Shown: in pieces, positions 17,635 through 25,140 of the stretch | Position numbering within the stretch: position 1 is the stretch's first letter | Layout of the letters: each line of letters starts with the position of its first letter | Source: Caryophanales bacterium | GTDB lineage: Bacteria > Bacillota_I > Bacilli_A > RFN20 > CAG-826 | Length of the DNA: 37,624 nt | Assembly (NCBI GenBank): GCA_016290145.1 | Contig: JAEESX010000008.1 | Coordinates: forward strand, 1-37,624 | Reading direction: 5' to 3' | The notes under the pieces: generated by a model | What the model was told of the DNA's origin: nothing | Seen by the model: the letters and a program-made list of their open reading frames with translations, nothing else | Database searches by the model: none | Program-made: the position numbers and the translations under genes

Positions 17635-19314
17635 CTAGCGATCATCGTCATCGTAGTATTCATCGTAATCGTCGTAATCGACATCGTCATCGTATTCGTC
17701 TTCTTGCTCTTTGTCTTCTTCTTCCATTTCACGAAGTTCTTCTTCAGTGTAGATAGACATACGAGCGGCACCAGATGTGTCGAGGGCGCCTTTAGAAGAT
17801 TCATCAGATGTTTCTTCTTTCTTCTTTTTGCTAAACTTGCGGTCTTTCTTAGCGTTTTGTTTGTTGCTTTCTTCAGAAAGTGATTTTTCAAGGTCTTCAA
17901 GAGATGTGGTTGTTTTAACCTCTTTTTTGACTTCGACTTCCACTGGTTTTTCTTCAGAAACTGGAGCGACTTCAACAGGAGCTTCTTCAACTTTCTTGCT
18001 GACTTTGACTTCAGCTTTTTCGCTTTGTTCTTCTAAAGCTTCTTGAAGTTCAGTGTTATCTTCTTCTGCTTCATAAGTACGATCTTGTGGAGCAACATAG
18101 CCTTCTGGTAAACCAGGTAAGACAGAAACTTGAGCTTCTTCTTGAGCTTTGAATTGAGCGGCAAGCTTTTCGTATGCGGCTTTGGCTTTGAGTTCTGTAT
18201 CGATAGCTTGTAATTCTTCGAGTGTTTGGAATTCAATACCTTCTTCCGCTGCCACTGTTTCAGTTTTGATATCGATGTTGTATCCGGTTAATTTGACCGC
18301 TAAACGGACGTTAACACCTTTCTTACCGATTGCTAAAGAGAATGAGTCATCTTTAACAATGGCTAATGCTGATTTGCTTTCTTCATCAACTTTAATACCA
18401 ACAACGTGTGCAGGTTTTAAAGCTTCCATGATGAATAATCCTGGAACATCGCTATAAGCGATAATATCGATCTTTTCTTTGGCTTGTCCATTGCCTAATT
18501 GACCGACAACTTTTTGGATTCTTGATCCGTTAGGACCGATACATGCACCAGCAGGATCGATATTTGGATCATCTGTATAAACTGCTACTTTACTTCTTTC
18601 GCCAGCTTCACGAGCAATACCTTTAATGACAATTGTGCCATTATAGACTTCACTGATTTCTTCAGTGAATAAGCACTTTAAGAAGCCTTCGCTAGAACGT
18701 GTAACAACGATGTGTGCACCTTTTGTACCACTATCAACATTGTTAACGAATAATTTGATGGATTCGCCAACATTGAACTTTTCATCACCAATCATTTGTT
18801 TGTGAGGTAAGAAAACACTTGTTCTACCAATGTTGATGGTTAAGCCACGTTCATCAGCTTTTTCGACTTTACCGGTAATCATAGTTCCGATTTTGTCTTT
18901 GAAGTTTTCAAATAAAACATCTTTTTCAGCTTCAGCGAGCTTTTGTTTTAAAATGCTCTTCACGCTCATAGCGATAGCTTTGGTTAATTCTTCTGGTGAA
19001 GATGGAATAATTAATTCATCTCCAGCTTTGTACTTTTTGCCATCTTTTAAAGCGTTTGCATCTTCGACACTGATTTCTAAGAAATCATCTTCGACTTCTT
19101 TGACAACCTTTTTGACTTGGCACATGTCGATATTGCCAGTTTCGGCGTCGATTGTGACTCGGACACAGTCATCTTCTTCAGTAGCACCGATTTGCTTTTT
19201 GTAGCCTTTTGTCATTGCTTCTTTTAATGCAGCAATGATGACTTCTTTACTGATTCCTTTGCTAGCTTCTAACTCATTTAAGCCTTCAAGGAATACCTTT
19301 CCGTTAATAGCCAT
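17635..19314 (-). CDS. nusA: Transcription termination/antitermination factor NusA with long acidic tail
   Basis: This 559-residue protein binds RNA polymerase and modulates pausing. After the N-terminal domain come S1 (about residues 135-200, GTMITGKVEKADERG), KH1 (PAGACIGPNGSRI) and KH2 (SLAIGKKGVNVRLA). The core matches Gram-positive NusA, which normally ends near 370 residues. Here about 190 more residues follow, rich in Glu, Lys and Ser, finishing in an Asp/Tyr run (DDDVDYDDYDEYYDDDDR). E. coli NusA also has acidic C-terminal repeats but this tail is low-complexity and likely disordered. It lies 14 bases after rimP. Confidence 0.97.
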   Translation of the reverse strand: MAINGKVFLEGLNELEASKGISKEVIIAALKEAMTKGYKKQIGATEEDDCVRVTIDAETGNIDMCQVKKVVKEVEDDFLEISVEDANALKDGKKYKAGDELIIPSSPEELTKAIAMSVKSILKQKLAEAEKDVLFENFKDKIGTMITGKVEKADERGLTINIGRTSVFLPHKQMIGDEKFNVGESIKLFVNNVDSGTKGAHIVVTRSSEGFLKCLFTEEISEVYNGTIVIKGIAREAGERSKVAVYTDDPNIDPAGACIGPNGSRIQKVVGQLGNGQAKEKIDIIAYSDVPGLFIMEALKPAHVVGIKVDEESKSALAIVKDDSFSLAIGKKGVNVRLAVKLTGYNIDIKTETVAAEEGIEFQTLEELQAIDTELKAKAAYEKLAAQFKAQEEAQVSVLPGLPEGYVAPQDRTYEAEEDNTELQEALEEQSEKAEVKVSKKVEEAPVEVAPVSEEKPVEVEVKKEVKTTTSLEDLEKSLSEESNKQNAKKDRKFSKKKKEETSDESSKGALDTSGAARMSIYTEEELREMEEEDKEQEDEYDDDVDYDDYDEYYDDDDR

Positions 19315-19328
19315 AAAATAAATTCTCC

Positions 19329-19778
19329 TTAAAATTTAATTGCTAAACGTATCTTTGATATATTCGATTTTTGTATATCAACCACTTTTGTTCTGGTTTT
19401 CACTCTGTATTCCAAAGTGATTTTCTCTTCATCTTGGCCCACCAGTGTGCCTTCATAGATATTTTCTCCATTAATAGGATTCACTAAGTGCACATGAATG
19501 TATCTATTCACGTAATCACCTAATTTATCCTTATTAAGAGGCTTTTCCGCTCCTAAAGAAGAAATATCTAGGGTATAGGAGTTTTCGAATGGATTGAGTT
19601 CATCTAAATACTCATTAAGAACTCTACTGACTTCAACGATGGCTTCCATATCAATTGGTTCCACGCGGTCCACAACGATGGATAATAAACGTTCACCTTT
19701 TTCAATATGGGAATTAATTGAAATTAATTCATAACCGATTTCTTGAAGTTTAGATCTAATTAATTGTTCTAATTCCAT
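19329..19778 (-). CDS. rimP: Ribosome maturation factor RimP
   Basis: This 149-residue protein works in 30S subunit maturation. The N-terminal LIRSKLQEIGYELI and the C-terminal LVGQDEEKITLEYR follow the family pattern. The ribosome site GGAGGGAAGT is strong. It is the first gene of the nusA operon, behind a promoter and an attenuator-like leader. Confidence 0.94.
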   Translation of the reverse strand: MELEQLIRSKLQEIGYELISINSHIEKGERLLSIVVDRVEPIDMEAIVEVSRVLNEYLDELNPFENSYTLDISSLGAEKPLNKDKLGDYVNRYIHVHLVNPINGENIYEGTLVGQDEEKITLEYRVKTRTKVVDIQKSNISKIRLAIKF

Positions 19779-19800
19779 ACTTCCCTCCTAATCCCCTAAA

Positions 19801-19838
19801 AACAAAGAGTGGCCTCTCGGTCACTCTTGTTAAAGAGT
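19801..19838 (-). promoter_or_regulatory. Attenuator in the rimP-nusA-infB leader
   Basis: On the minus strand AACAAGAGTG (19831-19822) can pair with CACTCTTTGTT (19811-19801), a strong hairpin followed by a T-rich run: a terminator upstream of rimP. The same bases AAGAGT can instead pair with ACTCTT just before them (19838-19833) around a 4-base loop. The two hairpins exclude each other, the layout of a terminator/anti-terminator switch. A further hairpin, GCGTTT/AAACGC, lies at about 19844-19861. Confidence 0.6.
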
Positions 19839-19867
19839 ATAGCGCGTTTCTTTCAAAACGCAGTATG

Positions 19868-19895
19868 ATTATAACACCTAAAATACTTGTTGCAA
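19868..19895 (-). promoter_or_regulatory. Promoter of the rimP-nusA-infB-rbfA operon
   Basis: The minus strand has TTGCAA (19895-19890), a 16-base spacer and a perfect TATAAT (19873-19868). It lies about 90 bases before the rimP start and divergent from the ncRNA promoter. Confidence 0.72.
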
Positions 19896-19924
19896 CTATT
19901 ATTTAAAAATAATGGAAAATCCAA

Positions 19925-19930
19925 TATAAT
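19925..19930 (+). promoter_or_regulatory. -10 box of the structured RNA
   Basis: A perfect TATAAT lies seven bases before G19937, the first base of the RNA's 11-bp opening stem. The -35 region (TTTAAA, 19902-19907, spacer 17) is weak. Confidence 0.55.
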
Positions 19931-19936
19931 ATTTTT

Positions 19937-20250
19937 GTTCAAATATTTAGACCACAGGCGTCTCTAAATTGGAGTCATAAACGCAGGAATACTGTGATAA
20001 ATGAATATTTGAACTATCGCACTACGTGTTAGGGTGTGATAATGCGGAAAGTATTGCCCAGTAATGATATGAGGGTATATAAGAAGAGGTCGCAATATAG
20101 TAGACGCTTATATGTCTAATATAATCATCACGCTCCGCACAATTATTTATAATTGAACATGTGGCCGTCACAAGGATGACGTAACACCAGCAGTTACAGG
20201 ACCAAGTCGATAACTGCCTATAAGGTGTTTTCATCTAGGCGGCCTTTTAT
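19937..20250 (+). ncRNA. Structured non-coding RNA of about 314 nt, class not recognised
   Basis: No convincing protein frame covers this stretch, but it is dense in complementary segments. GTTCAAATATT (19937-19947) pairs perfectly with AATATTTGAAC (20004-20014). Nested inside are CACAG/CTGTG (19953/19992) and GCGT/ACGC (19958/19981). Next come TATCGCAC/GTGTGATA (20015/20034), TGCGGA/TCCGCA (20043/20134) enclosing TAGAC/GTCTA (20101/20114), and AATTA/TAATT (20141/20150). A last module has GGCC/GGCC (20163/20241) enclosing AACACC/GGTGTT (20183/20224) and CAGTTA/TAACTG (20191/20211). It ends in TTTTATTAT, a terminator-like end. A possible GCCTA/TAGGC pairing (20216/20236) competes with part of the last module. 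I compared by eye with tmRNA, RNase P, SRP and 6S RNAs and saw no match. Confidence 0.6.
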
Positions 20251-20253
20251 TAT

Positions 20254-20336
20254 CTCCTTTTTGAAACACCGCCAGCGTTAAAAGAAAGGAGGAAAATAGT
20301 TGCATTCTATAATTATGTTGTAATTATGATGTAATT
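20254..20336 (+). promoter_or_regulatory. brnTA upstream region: masked ribosome site, TATAAT and three 11-bp repeats
   Basis: An AAAGGAG (20285-20291) can pair with CTCCTTT (20254-20260), hiding it. It lies 45 bases before the brnT ATG but at fitting distance from a 7-codon frame beginning TTG at 20300 and ending TAA at 20323. TATAAT occurs at 20308-20313. TAATTATG is repeated three times at 20310, 20321 and 20332, an exact 11-base period, the last including the brnT start codon. These look like operator repeats for the BrnA/BrnT complex. Confidence 0.5.
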
Positions 20337-20618
20337 ATGTTAAAATTTGAGTGGGACGATAAGAAAAACCAAACAAACATTCAAAAGCATGGCATTAGCT
20401 TTGAAGAAGCGTCCTCGGTGTTTTATGACGAAGAGGCCTTAATCATAAGTGACGAAGCTCACAGTAAAAAAGAAGAACGTTTCATTATGATTGGTTTCTC
20501 ATATAAATTTAACATCTTGGTCGTCTGTCATTGTTACCGCCAAAACGAAACTATTGTTAGGATCATATCGGCCAGAAAAGCGACAAAAAATGAAAGAAAA
20601 GAGTATTTGGAAAGATGA
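20337..20618 (+). CDS. brnT: BrnT family toxin (type II toxin-antitoxin)
   Basis: This 93-residue protein has the BrnT pattern: FEWDDKKNQTNIQKHGISFEEA at the start, DEAHSKKEERF in the middle and RIISARKATKNERKEYLE at the end. BrnT is a RelE-fold ribonuclease that blocks translation and is neutralised by BrnA. The start at 20337 is the only possible one, since an in-frame stop lies at 20310. It has no close ribosome site. brnT precedes brnA, the usual order. It is one of few plus-strand genes here. Confidence 0.93.
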   Translation: MLKFEWDDKKNQTNIQKHGISFEEASSVFYDEEALIISDEAHSKKEERFIMIGFSYKFNILVVCHCYRQNETIVRIISARKATKNERKEYLER

Positions 20619-20827
20619 AAAAAGAATATGATTTCTCGAAAGGGACAAAGAATCCTTACACAAAGTTATTGAAAAAGCAAATCACTATTAATCTTAGCGA
20701 GGAAGTTTTAGATTACTTCAAAGACCTATCAGAAAAAACTTCTATACCTTACCAATCATTAATAAATTTCTATTTACTCGATTGTGTTAAAAATAAGAAG
20801 AAAATTGATATTTCTTGGAAAGATTAG
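20615..20827 (+). CDS. brnA: BrnA family antitoxin
   Basis: This 70-residue protein starts inside the brnT stop (ATGA overlap) with GGAAAG upstream. The C-terminal half (KQITINLSEEVLDYFKDLSE) resembles a ribbon-helix-helix DNA-binding fold typical of BrnA, which binds the toxin and represses the operon. It is followed by a two-way terminator. Confidence 0.88.
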   Translation: MKKEYDFSKGTKNPYTKLLKKQITINLSEEVLDYFKDLSEKTSIPYQSLINFYLLDCVKNKKKIDISWKD

Positions 20828-20846
20828 TTCTTTATTTTTCTAAAAG

Positions 20847-20873
20847 AAAAACACGCTTGCTGCGTGTTTTTTT
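20847..20873. terminator. Bidirectional terminator after brnA
   Basis: AAAAACACGC (20847-20856) pairs with GCGTGTTTTT (20862-20871) around TTGCT. T-tails occur on both strands, and it also ends the facing membrane-protein gene. Confidence 0.9.
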
Positions 20874-21933
20874 ATTTGTATGGATTGACGCTTATTGCTC
20901 CATCATTACATACAACTGTTGTGGTTTTGGAATTTGCTAACCAGTTACCACCACGAGTGATATGTCTCCATTCTTCCTTACTACCTGCGTAGTTAATACG
21001 GATAAGTCTTGGAGTATTGAAGAAGCAGTTAGGTCCAATCTTCTTAATGGATTTTGGTAATGTTACTACTTTAAGTTTTAAGCAGTTAGAGAACGCTCCA
21101 ATACCGAGTTCATCGATGCCATCACTAATAGTGGCAATCTCTAAATTGGTATTTCTCGCGAATGCATGACCACCGATGGATTTGAGTCCTTCTGGTAATG
21201 TATTTCTTCTCACACCATCATTTCTTTCAAATGGATGTGGAGCTTCTGTTTCAATGATTTCGATGTCTTCTCTATAGTATCTACCTTTAATGGATCCTAA
21301 GTAGATGACTAAGATTAAGAACCATAAGAAGAATGCGGCACCAGCAAGGATGATGGCATATAAGAATGCGAACTTAGTGCTAATCGCGGATCCACTTAAG
21401 GCACATGCTTGAGCGAATGACCATTTTAAGTAAGCACCCATTCTCCAGGAGTCTAATAACATCATTGCATTAGAGAACATGAAGAAGCCTGCAGCGACCA
21501 CTAAACCATGTGGGTTCTTTAATCTTCCTCTTATTAAGAGGACGATGCCATGAATTAACATGGATAAGCAAGATAATACAGAGATGGCATACCATCCGCC
21601 TGCGGCGTAGATGTTCTCTCTAATTAAGTACCATCTTAAGATGTTTTCGGTGGACATATAGTTGACCCAGCCGTTATGCACTAATAAGGCGGTTTGTCCA
21701 TCAGGCATATTGAACATGCATTTGAAGATGTTCCAGATATAGACCACTGATGTACCACCATCATAGGCATAGGATGGATTGGCATTAGTAATATCGTAGA
21801 AGTTAATACTTAGCCATGGGAAAATCCAATAGAGTGCTGGAATGGCAATCGCAAAAATACAGAGGATGCCAATAACAACGCCACCAGCGCTATGACGCTT
21901 AATGATTTTTACGTTTGAAAGTATATCGTTCAT
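20872..21933 (-). CDS. Multi-span membrane protein with C-terminal BspA-type leucine-rich segment
   Basis: This 353-residue protein has about five hydrophobic segments in the first 220 residues (for example VVIGILCIFAIAIPALYWIF). A soluble tail follows, with leucine-rich repeats of the BspA/LRR_5 kind: LPEGLKSIGGHAFARNT, ISDGIDELGIGAFSNC, LPKSIKKIGPNCFFNT, then a YAGSKEEWRHI cap common to such proteins. LRR_5 repeats are frequent on surface proteins of gut Firmicutes. The membrane part matches no family I know. The ribosome site is weak. Confidence 0.8.
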   Translation of the reverse strand: MNDILSNVKIIKRHSAGGVVIGILCIFAIAIPALYWIFPWLSINFYDITNANPSYAYDGGTSVVYIWNIFKCMFNMPDGQTALLVHNGWVNYMSTENILRWYLIRENIYAAGGWYAISVLSCLSMLIHGIVLLIRGRLKNPHGLVVAAGFFMFSNAMMLLDSWRMGAYLKWSFAQACALSGSAISTKFAFLYAIILAGAAFFLWFLILVIYLGSIKGRYYREDIEIIETEAPHPFERNDGVRRNTLPEGLKSIGGHAFARNTNLEIATISDGIDELGIGAFSNCLKLKVVTLPKSIKKIGPNCFFNTPRLIRINYAGSKEEWRHITRGGNWLANSKTTTVVCNDGAISVNPYK

Positions 21934-21984
21934 ATTCTTATCTCTTATTTTAGTCCATTGCTTTATATAAATAAAAGCATTTAA

Positions 21985-22326
21985 TTATTTGATTAGTTGA
22001 ATTTCAATAGCAAGAACGCCATATTTTTCGATGTCTTCTTGCTTATAATACTTGAGCATATCAATCGGATCTGCATCTTCACTTGGAAGATAACCAAGTC
22101 TTTCTTTTGGATAACTATTATATAGTTCTTTAAAACTAGGGAACTTAAATATATTAACAACAAGAACTTCTAATTTATCCCCGTTTTGGTTAGTAAATAC
22201 AATAGTATCGCCTTTAGAAATGTTTTCTCTTCCGTTTTTATTTAGACGCATCTCCACAGTCTTATTTCCACTCAAAATGAGTGAAAACGGTTCATTATGA
22301 AGATTCATTTCATAAATCTTAGACAT
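21985..22326 (-). CDS. ASCH domain protein
   Basis: This 113-residue protein has the ASCH layout: an N-terminal strand with EPFSLILSGNKTVEMRLN, where the conserved K-T-x-E-x-R patch belongs to the expected nucleic acid-binding cleft, and a GDTIVF strand. ASCH proteins have a PUA-like barrel fold and are thought to bind RNA; some relatives cleave modified nucleosides. It starts one base after the Sel1-repeat gene stop, so translation is coupled. Confidence 0.87.
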   Translation of the reverse strand: MSKIYEMNLHNEPFSLILSGNKTVEMRLNKNGRENISKGDTIVFTNQNGDKLEVLVVNIFKFPSFKELYNSYPKERLGYLPSEDADPIDMLKYYKQEDIEKYGVLAIEIQLIK

Positions 22327-22327
22327 A

Positions 22328-23152
22328 TTAGATACTCTGAATTTGTAATTTGTTGATGGCTAAATCAAATCCACCTTCTGCGGATTTCTCTAACCAATAT
22401 TTTGCTTTCTCTAAATCTTTGGTCACATAGATGCCATTTTCATAGTAGATGCTTAAGTTATACATCGCTTTCACATCACCAGCATTGGCGCCTTGTTGAT
22501 ACCAGTATAAAGCTTGAGATTGGTCTTTCTTCACGCCTTCTCCTTTAGAATAAAGGACACCTAGATAATAGAAGCAATTAGATTCGCCTTCTTGCGCACC
22601 AGCGTAGAAGTTATTGAATGCTTCTTCGAAGTCTTGTTCCACACCATAGCCATAGTAAGCATAAACGCCTAAACGATGATAAATATCTTTTTCACCGAGT
22701 TCTAAGGCTTTAAGATAAGCTTCTCTTGCTAAGACATAGTCTTGTTGACCACCGATAGCGTGTTCGTAGAAATAGCCTAATAAAGCACAGGCTTTGCCAC
22801 TACCAAGATCTGCGGCTTCCTTAACGAGATTAATCGCTTGTGGATATTGTTTGTTCTTAAAGTAGTAAAGACCGATATTGTACTTTGCTTTAACATCACC
22901 ATGCATTGCGGCGAGTTCATAGTATTGTCTGGCCTTCACCATGTCTTTATCACATCCAATACCTTTCTCGTAATAATAGCCAAGTTTTCTTTCGCCTTCT
23001 GGGCATTGATAGAGAGTGGATTTGTGGATGTATTTGAAAGCTTTGTCAAAATCGCCCTCACCGCGATAATGTTCGGCAAGTTTGATCATGGCTTTTGTGT
23101 CGCTCTGATCCGCTTTCGTGATTAGAGTGTCAAGTTCTTGTTTTTCGAGCAT
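22328..23152 (-). CDS. Sel1-like repeat protein
   Basis: This 274-residue protein is made of about seven Sel1-type (TPR-like) repeats of 33-38 residues. Recognisable units are AMIKLAEHYRGEGDFDKA, AKYNIGLYYFKNKQYPQA and AMYNLSIYYENGIYVTKD. Sel1 repeats form an alpha-solenoid that scaffolds protein contacts. There is no signal peptide. The start has CGAGGTGAT upstream. The partner is unknown; the coupled ASCH gene is the only clue. Confidence 0.92.
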   Translation of the reverse strand: MLEKQELDTLITKADQSDTKAMIKLAEHYRGEGDFDKAFKYIHKSTLYQCPEGERKLGYYYEKGIGCDKDMVKARQYYELAAMHGDVKAKYNIGLYYFKNKQYPQAINLVKEAADLGSGKACALLGYFYEHAIGGQQDYVLAREAYLKALELGEKDIYHRLGVYAYYGYGVEQDFEEAFNNFYAGAQEGESNCFYYLGVLYSKGEGVKKDQSQALYWYQQGANAGDVKAMYNLSIYYENGIYVTKDLEKAKYWLEKSAEGGFDLAINKLQIQSI

Positions 23153-23278
23153 ATTAAATCACCTCGAGTTTAACATACCACAACAAGTACCTATTTGTAA
23201 ATAAAAAAATTAAATTAATTTTTTTAATATATAAATATTTAGGTATAATAAAGCAAATAAAATATAGATGAGGCCAAG

Positions 23279-23302
23279 AAAAAAGACGATTTTTCAATCG
23301 CC
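23279..23302 (-). terminator. Terminator of the HAD hydrolase gene
   Basis: On the minus strand GGCGATT (23302-23296) pairs with AATCGTC (23291-23285, one G-T pair) around a 4-base loop, followed by TTTTTT. It lies 4 bases past the stop. Confidence 0.85.
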
Positions 23303-23306
23303 TTAT

Positions 23307-23939
23307 TTATTTGAATAATTCATTTAAGTTTGAGATTCGTTTATATCTATCGGAATCTGGGAACTCACCAGTTCGATCTATGAGCACAGCATCTACACCT
23401 GCGTTATTCGCACATAATGTATCATTCATACCATCGCCTACATACACCACGTCTGATAACTTATAATCTTTCTTACTAGCTTCAATAGCCATGAGAATTG
23501 GTTCAGGATGTGGTTTAAATCTTTTATATTCCTGGTTACCCATATAGATGTCAAATGTATCTAATGGAATATTGAAGACATTAAGCACATCTTTTACGTG
23601 TGTGGTTTTATTACTTGTCACAATACCAGCATGGATATTGTTGTTTTTTAAATATCTCATGAATTCGAGAGATTCTTCATATGGCTCATTAGAGGTAATA
23701 GCCTTAGGAAAATCTAGCGCTGCATGAATATAATCAACAAATTCCTGCCATTTTGTAGGATCTCCGTTCATTCTTGCGTATCCTTCAGAAAGAGGAATAC
23801 GAGCAAATTCCACGGTATCTTTTGGATCAAATTTTAATCCGACATGTTCATATCCCACAGTGAAAACGTATTCTAAAGCGGACATTGTGTTGAGCAATGT
23901 TCCATCAAAATCAAAGAGATAAAGTTTGTAGCGTTTCAT
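23307..23939 (-). CDS. HAD-family phosphatase, phosphoglycolate phosphatase-like
   Basis: This 210-residue protein has all HAD motifs: DFDGTLLNT (nucleophile Asp, residues 9-17), the TSNKTT motif II, the KPHPEP motif with its Lys, and GDGMND in motif III. The arrangement fits Gph/PpaX-type sugar or pyrophosphate phosphatases; the substrate is undetermined. The bases before its ATG lack a ribosome site. It lies 71 bases after mscS. Confidence 0.92.
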   Translation of the reverse strand: MKRYKLYLFDFDGTLLNTMSALEYVFTVGYEHVGLKFDPKDTVEFARIPLSEGYARMNGDPTKWQEFVDYIHAALDFPKAITSNEPYEESLEFMRYLKNNNIHAGIVTSNKTTHVKDVLNVFNIPLDTFDIYMGNQEYKRFKPHPEPILMAIEASKKDYKLSDVVYVGDGMNDTLCANNAGVDAVLIDRTGEFPDSDRYKRISNLNELFK

Positions 23940-24010
23940 ATGGAATTTGGTAGCAAAAATAGGTTATCAAATTCATCCCTACCTTTGCCTATATTTAAAG
24001 GAGGAACAAA

Positions 24011-25111
24011 TTATTTAACATCGTTCACTTGATCGGTGTTTTTGCTTTCTTCTTGTTGCTTTTTGATTTCTTTTTGAGCTTTCGCTTCTTCTTTCTCTTT
24101 ATCGACCCATTCTGGGTGGTCAGCAGGATTTGGACCTTGGGTGATTGTGAGTTGTGGATATGGCACTGTAATTGCGTTTTCATTTAAGAAGATGTAGATG
24201 TCACGTTTCATATCACGTGTGACTTGGAATCTATCTTCTTCTTTAACTTTGGCCATGACTCTTAAAATAACCGCGGAGTCTGCCATATCTTCGACGCCTT
24301 TATAGAAAGGACCTTCAACGATACCATTAACGCGTTTGTGCATATCTTTTAGTCTTTCGACTAATAATGTTTCTGTACGAGCTAAATTCTCTTCATAAGG
24401 AATAGAGATATCAACAATCGCTAATGATAAAGCGTTTGTTAAGTTCACTAATGTATGAATGGAACTATTGGAGATAACTTTAACGTTACCACCTGTATCT
24501 TCGAGTTTTGTGGTTTTTAAGCCAATTTCAGTCACGGTACCACGGAAGTCATCAATGACAACGATGTCTCCAACTTCGAAGGCGTTATCGGCCACTAAGA
24601 AGATACCAGCGACGACGTCACTAATAAGTGTTTGGCAACCAAGACCAATGATAAGAGCAATGATTCCGATTGAGGCAATGATTGCTTTCATTTGACCAGG
24701 CATCCATTTGGTTAAGATGATGATGACACCCGCAACGATGATGCCCCACTTTAAGAATGAGAAAACTAATGATAAGGTTGTAGCAACCTTTTTATTCTTC
24801 ACTCTGATGAATTTGCCAATAAAACTTAAGATGGCAATTAATAATAGGACAACACCTACTGCGACAACTGTAAAGATTAATGTCGCATAGTTAAGGCTGA
24901 ACCAGTATCCCATAGCGTCAAAGCCATGTAAGATTTCTGGATCTCCACCTTCAACAGGACGGCTCATGGTGAAGATTTCCATGCCTGTTCCTTTGAACAT
25001 GACGTCCCAGAATAACACTAAGAGCACTGCGATTGCGCCTAGTGTCCACAAGACGATACTAATGATTAAGCGCTTAGTATCTTGTGGCTTTCTTTCTTCA
25101 ACTTTTTTCAT
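24011..25111 (-). CDS. Small-conductance mechanosensitive channel, MscS family
   Basis: This 366-residue membrane protein opens on membrane tension to protect against osmotic shock. Four hydrophobic segments precede the pore-lining region GLGCQTLISDVVAGIFLVAD. The beta domain motif EVGDIVVIDDFRGTVTEIG follows, and the C-terminal cytoplasmic part ends in a Lys/Glu/Gln-rich tail. The start is preceded by TTAGGAGGAAC. It lies 29 bases after the large surface protein gene and may be co-transcribed with it. Confidence 0.95.
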   Translation of the reverse strand: MKKVEERKPQDTKRLIISIVLWTLGAIAVLLVLFWDVMFKGTGMEIFTMSRPVEGGDPEILHGFDAMGYWFSLNYATLIFTVVAVGVVLLLIAILSFIGKFIRVKNKKVATTLSLVFSFLKWGIIVAGVIIILTKWMPGQMKAIIASIGIIALIIGLGCQTLISDVVAGIFLVADNAFEVGDIVVIDDFRGTVTEIGLKTTKLEDTGGNVKVISNSSIHTLVNLTNALSLAIVDISIPYEENLARTETLLVERLKDMHKRVNGIVEGPFYKGVEDMADSAVILRVMAKVKEEDRFQVTRDMKRDIYIFLNENAITVPYPQLTITQGPNPADHPEWVDKEKEEAKAQKEIKKQQEESKNTDQVNDVK

Positions 25112-25140
25112 AATTTAGTTCCTCCTAATAATCTAAATTA

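Noticed and set aside
17628-17990. Open frame rich in Lys/Leu/Thr overlapping the nusA end
   Set aside because: A shifted reading of the low-complexity NusA tail, not an independent gene.
20022-20234. Minus-strand open frame of 70 codons within the ncRNA region
   Set aside because: Unlikely composition (many Cys, Tyr, His, Ser), no ribosome site, and it lies antisense to a strongly folded segment; best seen as chance.
19937-20250. Identity as tmRNA, RNase P RNA, SRP RNA or 6S RNA
   Set aside because: No tmRNA tag frame or tRNA-like ends, no GAGGAAAGTCC-type RNase P core, no SRP Alu/GGAA domain and no 6S-type single long bubble were visible.
23153-23306. AT-rich gap between the Sel1 and HAD genes as a hidden gene or origin
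   Set aside because: Only 154 bases, no reading frame or repeated boxes; it holds the HAD terminator and probably the Sel1 promoter.
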